Positions 9,862 to 17,436 of a DNA stretch of 64,000 bases are shown here, in pieces (within the stretch, counting starts at the first letter, position 1; every line of letters starts with the position of its first letter). The position numbers were made by a program, and so were the translations under genes. This DNA comes from Pedobacter soli (lineage in GTDB: Bacteria > Bacteroidota > Bacteroidia > Sphingobacteriales > Sphingobacteriaceae). The stretch lies in NCBI RefSeq assembly GCF_900101435.1, contig NZ_FMZH01000001.1:558001-622000 (forward strand), in the 5' to 3' direction. Below the pieces are notes generated by a model. It did not search any database. It was not told where the DNA came from and saw only the letters and a program-made list of their open reading frames with translations.

Positions 9862-10707
9862 ATGCCTGCTGTACCGCATTTTCCAATCCTCGATATCAAC
9901 GAATTTTCGCCTGACCAAAACCTGGGGAGTGATTTGCTGTACCATTATATTGAAGGTGAAAGACATATCGAAAAGCCCCATAAACATGATTTTTTTCTGT
10001 TTATGCTTTTTGAGCAAGGGACCGGAAACCATAGCATCGATTTTGTAGATCACCCGGTTGAGCAATACCAGTTACACCTGCTTTTTCCGGAGCAGATACA
10101 CAAATGGGATTTGGGGCCCGATACGGTTGCCCATCAGATTATGATTAACCGGCAAATGTTTGAAACGCTGGCCAGCTCGCTACGGTTTTCGTTAATGCTG
10201 TACCAAAATTATCCGGTAATTAAACTCAGCAAGGCAACATTTGAGCAAATTTTATACGAAACTAAACAAGTAAAAACCGAACTGGAGGCCACAAACAGCT
10301 TAGCAGAAATGCTTATCACCCGGCTCAGGCTTATTGCTTTAATGATTAGTCGCGAGGCAGAAACCATTTTTAACAAACAAACCGTTTACCAAAGCAAACC
10401 GGTGCTGTTCAAATACCTGGGGTTGATAGATAAGCATTATAAAAGCGAAAAACTTGTTTCTTATTACGCCGATCAGCTGAACATTTCTGCTAACTACCTC
10501 AATATTCTGTGCCAAAAGCATTTTCATGTTTCGGCTACTGCATTAATCCATGAAAGGCTAATTCTCGAAACCAAACGGATATTACTCACTACCGAAAAAC
10601 CCATCAAGGCTATAGCTTTTGAGCTAGGCTTTTACGATTTAGCTTATTTTTCTAAATTCTTTAAAAAGTATACCAGGAGTACGCCGAAGCAGTTTAGGGA
10701 ACAATAG
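9862..10707 (+). CDS. AraC-family transcriptional regulator
   Basis: 281 residues. An N-terminal cupin-type sensing domain (about 1-160; HKHDFFLFMLFEQGTGNHSIDF, with the paired-His HKH) is followed by two AraC helix-turn-helix motifs in the last 100 residues (YYADQLNISANYLNILCQKH and KAIAFELGFYDLAYFSKFFKKYT). The second motif is the typical AraC signature. Such proteins usually activate one neighbouring operon in response to a small molecule. A TACCTTTC box, one base from the TAnnTTTG consensus, lies at 9850-9857 with ATG four bases later. The amidohydrolase gene 272 bp downstream on the same strand is the most obvious target, but this is a guess from proximity. Confidence 0.9.
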   Translation: MPAVPHFPILDINEFSPDQNLGSDLLYHYIEGERHIEKPHKHDFFLFMLFEQGTGNHSIDFVDHPVEQYQLHLLFPEQIHKWDLGPDTVAHQIMINRQMFETLASSLRFSLMLYQNYPVIKLSKATFEQILYETKQVKTELEATNSLAEMLITRLRLIALMISREAETIFNKQTVYQSKPVLFKYLGLIDKHYKSEKLVSYYADQLNISANYLNILCQKHFHVSATALIHERLILETKRILLTTEKPIKAIAFELGFYDLAYFSKFFKKYTRSTPKQFREQ

Positions 10708-10951
10708 AAAGGTAAACCCAATCACACCTTATCAATTACCAACAACCAATAAACAATTTTCAGCCGGTTTTGTGAATATGTAAAATTTAGACTATGGGTG
10801 TGACCAATGAACGAATGGCTAATGAACCAATCATGAATTACACCTTACAACCTCACCAAATACACAACAAACAATCTTCAAAAGCATACACTTTTAATAA
10901 ATGGTACAATTTTTAAGATAAATATTACGCTAATAAAAATCAGCGGTGTGT

Positions 10952-10959
10952 TATGTTTG
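10952..10959 (+). promoter_or_regulatory. -7 promoter box TATGTTTG for the amidohydrolase gene
   Basis: Exact match to the Bacteroidota TAnnTTTG element, 20 bp before the ATG at 10980. An upstream in-frame ATG at 10953 lies inside this box, so translation must start at 10980. No clear -33 TTG is seen, which would fit activation by the neighbouring AraC protein. Confidence 0.55.
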
Positions 10960-10979
10960 TATTTCAGATTTTAACCACT

Positions 10980-12305
10980 ATGATTCCACAATCCATCACC
11001 CGAAAAAACTTTATTAAAAGCTCTTCTATTTTATTGGCCAGTAGCTGCTTGCTTGCTGCCGGAGAGGCCGATGCTACTGAAAATTCGCTTAGCAAACCTG
11101 CTGGTAAAAACTATACTTTAAAAAATGTAAGGCTCGAAACTGGTTTTGAATATGATGGCGAAGATGTGATTCATACCAAAACTGAGCTGTTTACTGTTGA
11201 GATTGAAGACGGTAAGATAAAAAATATTGCGCCAAACCAGCCCAATGCAAAAGCTATAGATGCCAAAGGTTGGTTAATGCTGCCTGCTTTTAAGGATATG
11301 CACATCCACCTAGATAAAACTTATTATGGTTTACCGTGGCAGGCCCATCTGAAAAAGAACAAGAGTGTAAAAGATATGATTGCCTTTGAGCAGCAAATCA
11401 TCCCGGATTTGTTAAAAACCTCTGTTACGCGTACCGAAAAGCTGATCGAACTCCTGCAATCATACGGAACAGGTTATGCACGTTCGCATGTAAATATTGA
11501 GCCTACTTCAAAACTCGACTCTTTAAAGCACCTCCAAACGGCTCTTGAACATAAAAAAGATTCGTTTGAGGCAGAGTTGGTTGCTTTTCCGCAACATGGG
11601 CTTTACTATACGCAATCGACCGAGCTGATGAAAGAGGCAGCTAAAATGGATATCGATTTTATTGGCGGTCTTGATCCTACCAGTATTGATGGCGGCATAG
11701 AAAAACACATGGATTTTGTGATTCAACTCGCACTCGATCATGGCAAAGGAATTGATATCCACCTGCACGAATCGGGCGATCCGGGTATTAAAACCATCGA
11801 ATACCTGATTGCCAAGGTAATGGAAAACCCTGTATTGAAAGGTAAAACCTTCGTAAGTCATGCTTTTGCTTTACGTTACCTGGATAAAGCCAAAACAGAA
11901 GAAATTGCCGAAAAAATAGGCGCAGCTAAGATGGGAATTGCCTCTACCATTCCAATGACGGGCACTCCGATGCCGATCCCAACGCTTTATAAATATGGTG
12001 TAGATGTTGTGGCAGGGAATGATTGTATTGTAGACCATTGGAGCACTTTTGGTACGGGCAGTATTTTACAAAAAGCAAATGTTGCAGCGCAGGTTTATGG
12101 TTACCGCACTGAATTTGATCTTTCGCGTATTTTAAAACTGGCTACAGGTAATATTTTGCCATTAAGCGATAAAGGCGACAGGCAATGGCCAAAAGCAGGC
12201 GATAAAGCCAATGTGGTATTGGTAGATGCCAGTTGCTCTGCTGAAGCGGTTTCGCGGGTTTCGCCGGTTAAATCTCTGATTCAGGGAGGGAAAGTGGTGT
12301 TTTAG
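10980..12305 (+). CDS. exported amidohydrolase, cytosine-deaminase (CodA)-like
   Basis: 441 residues from ATG 10980, chosen because the earlier ATG (10953) overlaps the -7 box and because the export signal then begins MIPQSITRKNFIKSSSILLA, with a Tat-like TRKNF pattern and a hydrophobic core. Metal-binding motifs of the amidohydrolase superfamily are present: HIHLDK (His108/His110), DIHLHESGDPG near 260, VSHAF near 295 and the catalytic-Asp region AGNDCIVDHWSTFGTGS near 345. The last one resembles the CodA HDDVFDPWYPLGT region. The reaction is probably hydrolytic deamination or ring opening of a cyclic amide. CodA enzymes are normally cytoplasmic, so an export signal is unusual and cytosine as substrate is uncertain. 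It stands alone downstream of the AraC regulator. Confidence 0.85.
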   Translation: MIPQSITRKNFIKSSSILLASSCLLAAGEADATENSLSKPAGKNYTLKNVRLETGFEYDGEDVIHTKTELFTVEIEDGKIKNIAPNQPNAKAIDAKGWLMLPAFKDMHIHLDKTYYGLPWQAHLKKNKSVKDMIAFEQQIIPDLLKTSVTRTEKLIELLQSYGTGYARSHVNIEPTSKLDSLKHLQTALEHKKDSFEAELVAFPQHGLYYTQSTELMKEAAKMDIDFIGGLDPTSIDGGIEKHMDFVIQLALDHGKGIDIHLHESGDPGIKTIEYLIAKVMENPVLKGKTFVSHAFALRYLDKAKTEEIAEKIGAAKMGIASTIPMTGTPMPIPTLYKYGVDVVAGNDCIVDHWSTFGTGSILQKANVAAQVYGYRTEFDLSRILKLATGNILPLSDKGDRQWPKAGDKANVVLVDASCSAEAVSRVSPVKSLIQGGKVVF

Positions 12306-12660
12306 CGGTAATGACCAAGTACTAATAATCAATTACCAATGACCAATACTCAATAGCCTATGATCAATTGAACCAATGAACTAATGACCAATGAACTAAT
12401 GACCAATGACCAATGAACCAATGACCAATAATCAATGATTAAACTAAATTTAGAATTGGGCGTTGCGCATCAGTTAACCAGTTTAAACAATTAACCGGTT
12501 AAACTAGTTAACAGTTGGCAGTTGGTAGTTATCAGTTTGTATAAAATTACCAATAATCAAATTGCAATAACCAAATGGGTGCGTAGAAATAGATTGCCAC
12601 GCTGGCAAAAAAGCCAGCTAGCAATGACGACTGAGGTACAGGTATAGTGGCTTGAATGGG
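12306..12660. repeat. 355-bp gap with degenerate CAATGAC repeats, GTTAAC repeats and a fold-back
   Basis: About 12310-12440 consists of imperfect 7-8-bp units of the form CAATGAC/CTAATGAA. About 12471-12545 carries GTTAAC-type repeats, and the 16-nt string starting at 12471 (CAGTTAACCAGTTTAA) recurs exactly at 25440. About 12590-12628 is a hairpin with GCTGGC and GCCAGC arms around six A bases, in a CAATGACG-type intergenic element. It lies just beyond the stop of the minus-strand regulator and could help terminate it. I see no gene. Confidence 0.6.
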
Positions 12661-13305
12661 TTAAAGTAATAATTGTTCGCGGGAGATTTTGATCAGCTCG
12701 AGTACATTTTTTACACCGAACTTCTGCATCAGGTTTCTGCGGTGAGTTTCGATGGTTAAGGGGCTTACAAAAAGTAAATCGGCCATCGCCACTGTGGTTT
12801 TACCTTCTTCAATTAGTTTTAAAATCTGTTTTTCGCGTTTGGTGATTTTTGGTCTTGCGCCCAGTTCGTTAACAGATGGCTTCAGCATAATGGCTTTTAC
12901 TTCTTTGCTAAAAGCCATTTCGCCATTTAAACAATCTTTAATGCCGTTAATAATCTCATCAATTGGTGCATTTTTAAGCAGATAACCAGAGGCTCCGTTT
13001 TGCAACATTTGCATCATCAGCATCCTTTCCGTATGGTTACTTAAAGCCAGCACATCACATTGTGGTAAAAGCGACTTTATTTTTAAACAAAGGTCTACCC
13101 CATTTACATCGGGCAGCGAAATATCCAGAATAACAATATCGGCCTGGTTTTGCGTTAAAAAGGCCAATCCTGCCAGGCCAGAAGCAAAAGTGCCAATTAC
13201 CTCAAAATCTTCTTCCCTTGCCAACAGGCTCTCCAATCCGGCTGATACTAATGGGTGGTCATCTATAATTATAATTCTGGTCTTTCTTACAGTATCAAAC
13301 ATCAA
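12661..13305 (-). CDS. NarL/LuxR-family response regulator
   Basis: 214 residues. The receiver domain spans about 8-125 (IIIIDDHPLV acid pocket, phospho-acceptor Asp61 in VILDISLPDVNG, and a Lys in the GYLLKNAP strand). A LuxR-type HTH is at about 150-210 (ITKREKQILKLIEEGKTT, VSPLTIETHRRNLMQKF). Its 5' end overlaps the 3' end of the partner histidine kinase gene by 11 bp (13295-13305), so the two are translationally coupled. The target genes are unknown; the small lipoprotein gene divergent from the kinase is the closest candidate. Confidence 0.95.
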   Translation of the reverse strand: MMFDTVRKTRIIIIDDHPLVSAGLESLLAREEDFEVIGTFASGLAGLAFLTQNQADIVILDISLPDVNGVDLCLKIKSLLPQCDVLALSNHTERMLMMQMLQNGASGYLLKNAPIDEIINGIKDCLNGEMAFSKEVKAIMLKPSVNELGARPKITKREKQILKLIEEGKTTVAMADLLFVSPLTIETHRRNLMQKFGVKNVLELIKISREQLLL

Positions 13306-15313
13306 GCTCTATATTAATGGTAGTGCCCTCGTTTATGGTCGATGCAATATCGAAGCGCCCATTAAAATACTCTACACGCTTTCTGATATTGGCCAATCCG
13401 AGGCCATTTTTGAGGTTACTGCTTTTCACATCAAAACCTTTGCCATTATCTTCGGCTGTGATGTAAAAACGATGTTGGTTTTCGCTGCATTGCAATAAAA
13501 TTTCGGTTGCTCCGGCATGTTTTAAGATATTGGCCAGGATTTCCTGCACAATCCGGTATATGCTAATTTGTTGCGACAGGCCAATCTCTTTACTGATATT
13601 AATGGCTTGAAAATCAACTTCCAGATCGCGATCCATTACACTTTCACAGAGCTCTTTCAAGGCAGCTTCCAAACCATAATTTAGCAGTGTTTGCGGCATC
13701 ATGTTACGCGCAATGTTTCTCAGCTCATTTACCGACCCATCTAACTGGCTGATAATGCGTTGTAATTCAAAATCCTGTGTTTCCATATTTTTATTATACT
13801 TTGCCCAGCTTAATAAATTAATTTTTACACCTGCCAGCATTCCGCCTAATCCATCGTGCAAATCGCGGGCTACCCGATTGCGCTCATTTTCTTCGGCATC
13901 GAGCATGGCCCGGGTAACTTCTATCTGTTGTTTTTGTGCCAGCTCGGTAGCCTGCTGTTTCAGGTTTATTTCGCGTTGCAGGGCCAGTTTTTTATAACTC
14001 CGGTAATAAAAGAAAATAAAACCTGTAAGCACCAGTAACAAAACAATAGTCGCCGTAAGCAACCAGTTGGCTAAACGCTGGTTTTTTAAGGTGAGCAGGT
14101 TTTGTTTCTTTTCGGCACTTAAACCGGCAATTTTTTTCTGGTTTTCGGCTGCGTGGTATTTAATTTCGAGCGTATTGATATCGCTTTTCAGCTTACTTTC
14201 ATTTATACTGTCGCTTAACCCTTTACTTTTTTTGAGCCAGTTATAAGCCTCATTCATGTTACCGGTTGCCTGATAAAAATCAGATAGCTTATTGAACGTA
14301 ATCAGCCGGTTATCAGCCAGTGCATGGATTTCCTTTTGTCCGGCCAGGTGCAGCAACAAGCGCTCTGCCTCCGCATATTTATGTTGGGCAAATAACACAT
14401 CGTAGCGGTTAAAAGCCAGCGCTTGCACAGTATATTGATCTTCGATTTTAGTAGCCAGTTCGGTACCCTTTTCAATATTAATCAGCGCAGCATCGTATTG
14501 TTTGATGGCAATGAGGTGCCAGCTCAAAACTTCGTGATATTTAAGCCAGAAAATTTCCATGTTGGAATGCGAAACCACACCGGCCGATTTATTGAGCACC
14601 GCTTTGGCCAGATCGAGGTACCTTTTTGTTTGTGCAACATTATCCAGGTGGTAATAACTTTCGGCAGTGGTGAGGTAAGCATTTACCAGTAAATAAAACT
14701 GACCTGGAGGTGTGTGCTGAAAATATTTGATGCCCGCTTCCGAATACTTTACCGCCTTATCAAACTGATCCAGGTTCATAAAAATGGTAGAGATAGAGAT
14801 ATATTCGGTACCGAGCTGTATATTATCTCCTCCTTTCTCAGAGAGCGGAAGCACCCGTTTAACCAGTATTTCAAGCGTAGCTTTTAAATCGTCTTTATGC
14901 TGCTGTAATAAGGCGTAGTTATGCCACAGCATGGCACGCTGCTTATAAGCACGTTTAGTAGTGAAGCCCGCGAACTCCTGATCAGCCTTTAAATAATTGC
15001 TTTCGGCTTTTGCAGGGTATTTTGCTGCATAATAATCTGCCAGCAGGTAATAATAACGTCCCCTTAAGTAACGATAAGGCTGCCCGTATTTAATCCCTTT
15101 GTTTAAGTAACCAATTGTTTTAGCCGAATCGCGATCTACCCAATAATCAGAAAGCGTAAAATAAAGTTCGGCCCGCACACTATCAGATTTAGTGTTAACT
15201 GCCAGCCGGTTCAGGCTATCGAGGTATTTTTTATCCTGTGCCGGTAATTGCGCAGCTAGGTGGAGGCTGAAAAACAGAAAAGCAATCAGCCAGCTTATTC
15301 TTCTCATGCGCAT
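13295..15313 (-). CDS. TPR-containing sensor histidine kinase (HisKA_3 type)
   Basis: 672 residues from ATG 15313 (15307 also possible). A longer reading from TTG 15337 is unlikely because that codon sits in a TAGTTTG promoter-like box. It has a signal peptide (RRISWLIAFLFFSLHLAAQ), then a periplasmic array of TPR helices for about 370 residues (for example AVKYSEAGIKYF). One membrane segment follows (WLLTATIVLLLVLTGFIFFYY), then a coiled coil, the HisKA_3 phospho-acceptor in ARDLHDGLGG and a HATPase_c domain (DNGKGFD, GLGLANIRKRVE). It signals to the LuxR-type regulator that overlaps it. The ligand of the TPR region is not known for this family. Confidence 0.93.
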   Translation of the reverse strand: MRMRRISWLIAFLFFSLHLAAQLPAQDKKYLDSLNRLAVNTKSDSVRAELYFTLSDYWVDRDSAKTIGYLNKGIKYGQPYRYLRGRYYYLLADYYAAKYPAKAESNYLKADQEFAGFTTKRAYKQRAMLWHNYALLQQHKDDLKATLEILVKRVLPLSEKGGDNIQLGTEYISISTIFMNLDQFDKAVKYSEAGIKYFQHTPPGQFYLLVNAYLTTAESYYHLDNVAQTKRYLDLAKAVLNKSAGVVSHSNMEIFWLKYHEVLSWHLIAIKQYDAALINIEKGTELATKIEDQYTVQALAFNRYDVLFAQHKYAEAERLLLHLAGQKEIHALADNRLITFNKLSDFYQATGNMNEAYNWLKKSKGLSDSINESKLKSDINTLEIKYHAAENQKKIAGLSAEKKQNLLTLKNQRLANWLLTATIVLLLVLTGFIFFYYRSYKKLALQREINLKQQATELAQKQQIEVTRAMLDAEENERNRVARDLHDGLGGMLAGVKINLLSWAKYNKNMETQDFELQRIISQLDGSVNELRNIARNMMPQTLLNYGLEAALKELCESVMDRDLEVDFQAINISKEIGLSQQISIYRIVQEILANILKHAGATEILLQCSENQHRFYITAEDNGKGFDVKSSNLKNGLGLANIRKRVEYFNGRFDIASTINEGTTINIELDV

Positions 15314-15489
15314 AAAATTGCAGCCTTTAAATGGCAAACTAAAATTTCATTAAAAAATACAGGAATACCAGTAGAAAAAAATACTGTTTTATGTCGATTG
15401 ATGTGTTTTTGCCTATTGCCTTACTTTGTATCGATAAGTATAATTACTGTAAACATTACCATTTGATTAACAATTAAAAACAAAAACCC

Positions 15490-15960
15490 ATGAAAATCCA
15501 GAGAAAAATAACACAGTTTGCATTGGCCATGATAGCTGTAACTGTACTCTTCTCGTGTAAAAAGAAAAGTGATGATCCGGCAGCAAATGGCGGGAAAAAG
15601 GCAAAAATTACCATTACCCTATCAAGCGATTTTAAAAAAGCAGAAGGCGATTATTTTGATGTAGATGTTGCCGCTGGTCGCTCAGATGGTTCATCAATTG
15701 ACTGGCTGGTAAACGGAGTAACCAAAAAAGGTACCGTAATTACCGTAGGTACCGATGATTTTAACGGCGGTAAAACCATTGTATTAGAATCGGCCAGTAA
15801 TTTATTTGCGGGCAGTGTTCAGTTTGGTGGTTTCGAATTCGGTGCAACTCCTTTTACAGTTGATTATAAAATCGAAGTAGATGGTAAAGTAATTGACCAG
15901 GGCACAGAAAGAATTGTAAAAGACAGAAGCCCTGTTTACACCAAATCATACCAGCTTTAA
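15490..15960 (+). CDS. small lipoprotein, unknown function
   Basis: 156 residues. A lipoprotein signal ends in LFSC, with the lipidated Cys at 23, followed by a lysine-rich linker. The rest alternates hydrophobic and polar residues, suggesting one beta-sandwich domain (ITITLSSDFKKAEGDYFDVD, KIEVDGKVIDQGTERIV). No catalytic motif is visible and I do not recognise a named family. It stands alone, divergent from the histidine kinase, and ends at a strong terminator, so it is a monocistronic, probably well expressed gene. Confidence 0.8.
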   Translation: MKIQRKITQFALAMIAVTVLFSCKKKSDDPAANGGKKAKITITLSSDFKKAEGDYFDVDVAAGRSDGSSIDWLVNGVTKKGTVITVGTDDFNGGKTIVLESASNLFAGSVQFGGFEFGATPFTVDYKIEVDGKVIDQGTERIVKDRSPVYTKSYQL

Positions 15961-15982
15961 TATTTAAGCGCTTTCATATGAG

Positions 15983-16012
15983 CCGGTTCATTAAAAATGA
16001 ACCGGTTTTTTT
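15983..16012 (+). terminator. intrinsic terminator of the small lipoprotein gene
   Basis: Perfect 10-bp stem, CCGGTTCATT (15983-15992) with AATGAACCGG (15996-16005), a 3-nt loop, then seven T bases. It lies 23 bp after the stop codon. Confidence 0.9.
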
Positions 16013-16053
16013 GTGTTGTTAGTTGTAATTCTTCGACTGCTCAAAATTCCCAG

Positions 16054-16956
16054 CTAATAATTCACATAACTTTCTTCAAAAGTTCCATCGGCAAAAAGAT
16101 CAATCAGGCCATAACCCGGTGCAGTTTCCCTTCTATTTCCTTTCCACCAGGCACCCGATACGGCACCATTACACAAATAGGTAACTCCATTATAAACTAC
16201 TTTATCGCGCATGTGCAGGTGACCACTTAAGCAAAGTTTTACATTGGGATGCTGATAAAAAAGATTAATGATTTTGGCGGTATCGGTATGCATATCTCCG
16301 CCAAGCATGGTCCACTTATTTACAATATCATCTTCTATCATGAGTAAAGCCGTAAGTATGGGGATATGCGACATGACCAACACAGGAGTTTCTTTCGGCG
16401 TGGCCTTTAACTCTTCACTCAACCAGTTAAACTGCTCCTCGCCCAGTTTGCCAATGTACCAGGTATTGTCGATATCCAGATGGGTGCTATCTAACACAAT
16501 AAACTTCCAACCTGCTTTTAAAAAGCTATAGTAAGGTTTGGCTAGTTGAAGCTTATCCATTGCGTATTTTTTACCGTAAAAGGCATCGCTTTTGCTGTTT
16601 TCATTCCACCAGATATCATGGTTACCCAGGCAGTATTGGGTTTGGATATTCGATTCGTTTTTCACGGTATCCATAAACAATTTCCACTGGTCGTTTATTG
16701 TACTGATATTCTCTTTATTCATGTCGAATACCATATCTCCCCCATTTAAAACCAGGTTTACTTTTGGCGAATGTTGCTGGAGGTGGTGCAGGCATTTGCT
16801 GAACTTTTGTGGCGCACCAAAATCGTTCTTTAAATGAATATCGGTTATATGTGCTACACGTAAAACTGGTTTCTGCTCCGCTACTGTTACTGCAGTACTT
16901 ATTGATGGTAGTAGTAAAAGTCCTCCTATATTTCTTAATGCTGTTCTTCTTTGCAT
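16054..16956 (-). CDS. Tat-exported calcineurin-like metallophosphoesterase
   Basis: 300 residues from ATG 16956. An upstream TTG reading (16980) falls inside the promoter box. The N-terminus MQRRTALRNIGGLLLL has a twin-arginine signal. All metallophosphoesterase motifs are present: DIH (Asp39/His41), GGD (Asp74), GNHD (about 111-114), VMSH, and GHLH near the C-terminus. Together these build a two-metal centre that hydrolyses phosphomonoesters or diesters in the periplasm. The exact substrate is not readable. The next gene upstream on this strand is a phosphodiesterase-alkaline phosphatase, so a phosphate-scavenging role is plausible, although the genes have separate promoters and a 480-bp gap between them. 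Confidence 0.9.
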   Translation of the reverse strand: MQRRTALRNIGGLLLLPSISTAVTVAEQKPVLRVAHITDIHLKNDFGAPQKFSKCLHHLQQHSPKVNLVLNGGDMVFDMNKENISTINDQWKLFMDTVKNESNIQTQYCLGNHDIWWNENSKSDAFYGKKYAMDKLQLAKPYYSFLKAGWKFIVLDSTHLDIDNTWYIGKLGEEQFNWLSEELKATPKETPVLVMSHIPILTALLMIEDDIVNKWTMLGGDMHTDTAKIINLFYQHPNVKLCLSGHLHMRDKVVYNGVTYLCNGAVSGAWWKGNRRETAPGYGLIDLFADGTFEESYVNY

Positions 16957-16977
16957 GTATGTTGTTTTTGAATGCGG

Positions 16978-16985
16978 CAAATTTA
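16978..16985 (-). promoter_or_regulatory. -7 promoter box TAAATTTG for the metallophosphoesterase gene
   Basis: Exact TAnnTTTG match on the minus strand. The predicted transcription start is about 4 nt downstream, giving a leader of about 18 nt before ATG 16956. Confidence 0.55.
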
Positions 16986-17384
16986 AGTTTCGAATGTGTA
17001 TTGAATGTTAATTCGAGATCGGTTTAGGCTAAAATAGCCACAGAGACTCAGAAAAACATTATTTTGTGTGCTTTGTGCCTTTGTGGTAAAAAACTATATA
17101 GAACCACCAAGACACAAAAGCACAAAGAAGTATAAAAAACCCTTCCGTGAGTTCAGTGAATCCTCGCCTGAACGGCTGGGCAGGCGTGGCAACCTATAAG
17201 AAAATAGCCACAGAGACTCAGAAAGCACTGAAAAACAATACTTTGTGTAATTTCTATTGGTACCAGAGACCCTGAAATAAATCCGATAGCTATCGGATCA
17301 GGGTGACGATCGTACTATAGTGTATGAACTAATAGCTCGCGGGCTTTTCCAAACGCGTGCGTAATTCGTATTGCGCCTTTAACG
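16986..17384. repeat. gene-free stretch with direct, inverted and palindromic repeats
   Basis: A 24-nt direct repeat beginning AAAATAGCCACAGAGACT occurs exactly at 17031-17054 and 17201-17224. Between the copies, CTTTGTGCCTTTGTGGT and a later ACCACCAAGACACAAAAG stretch form an imperfect inverted repeat (about 17081-17127). CGCCTG/CAGGCG arms make a hairpin at 17165-17186. At 17281-17298 is a perfect 18-bp palindrome, ATCCGATAGCTATCGGAT, inside a larger fold-back with arms AGACCCTGA and TCAGGGTGA. I see no coding potential. Confidence 0.7.
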
Positions 17385-17416
17385 CAAAAAAGCGTTGCAG
17401 CTTTACTTGCAACGCT
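17385..17416 (-). terminator. intrinsic terminator of the SusC-SusD-phosphatase operon
   Basis: Stem AGCGTTGCA (17391-17399) with TGCAACGCT (17408-17416), an 8-nt loop, then six T bases on the minus strand (17385-17390). It lies 20 bp after the phosphatase stop codon. Confidence 0.88.
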
Positions 17417-17436
17417 TTTCTAAATAAATGATAATG

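Noticed and set aside
13701..13997. Antisense ORFs within the histidine kinase and other large genes
   Set aside because: They follow the codon pattern of the opposite strand, show no domain and have no promoter. The same holds for the many other short ORFs inside SusC, RND and kinase genes.
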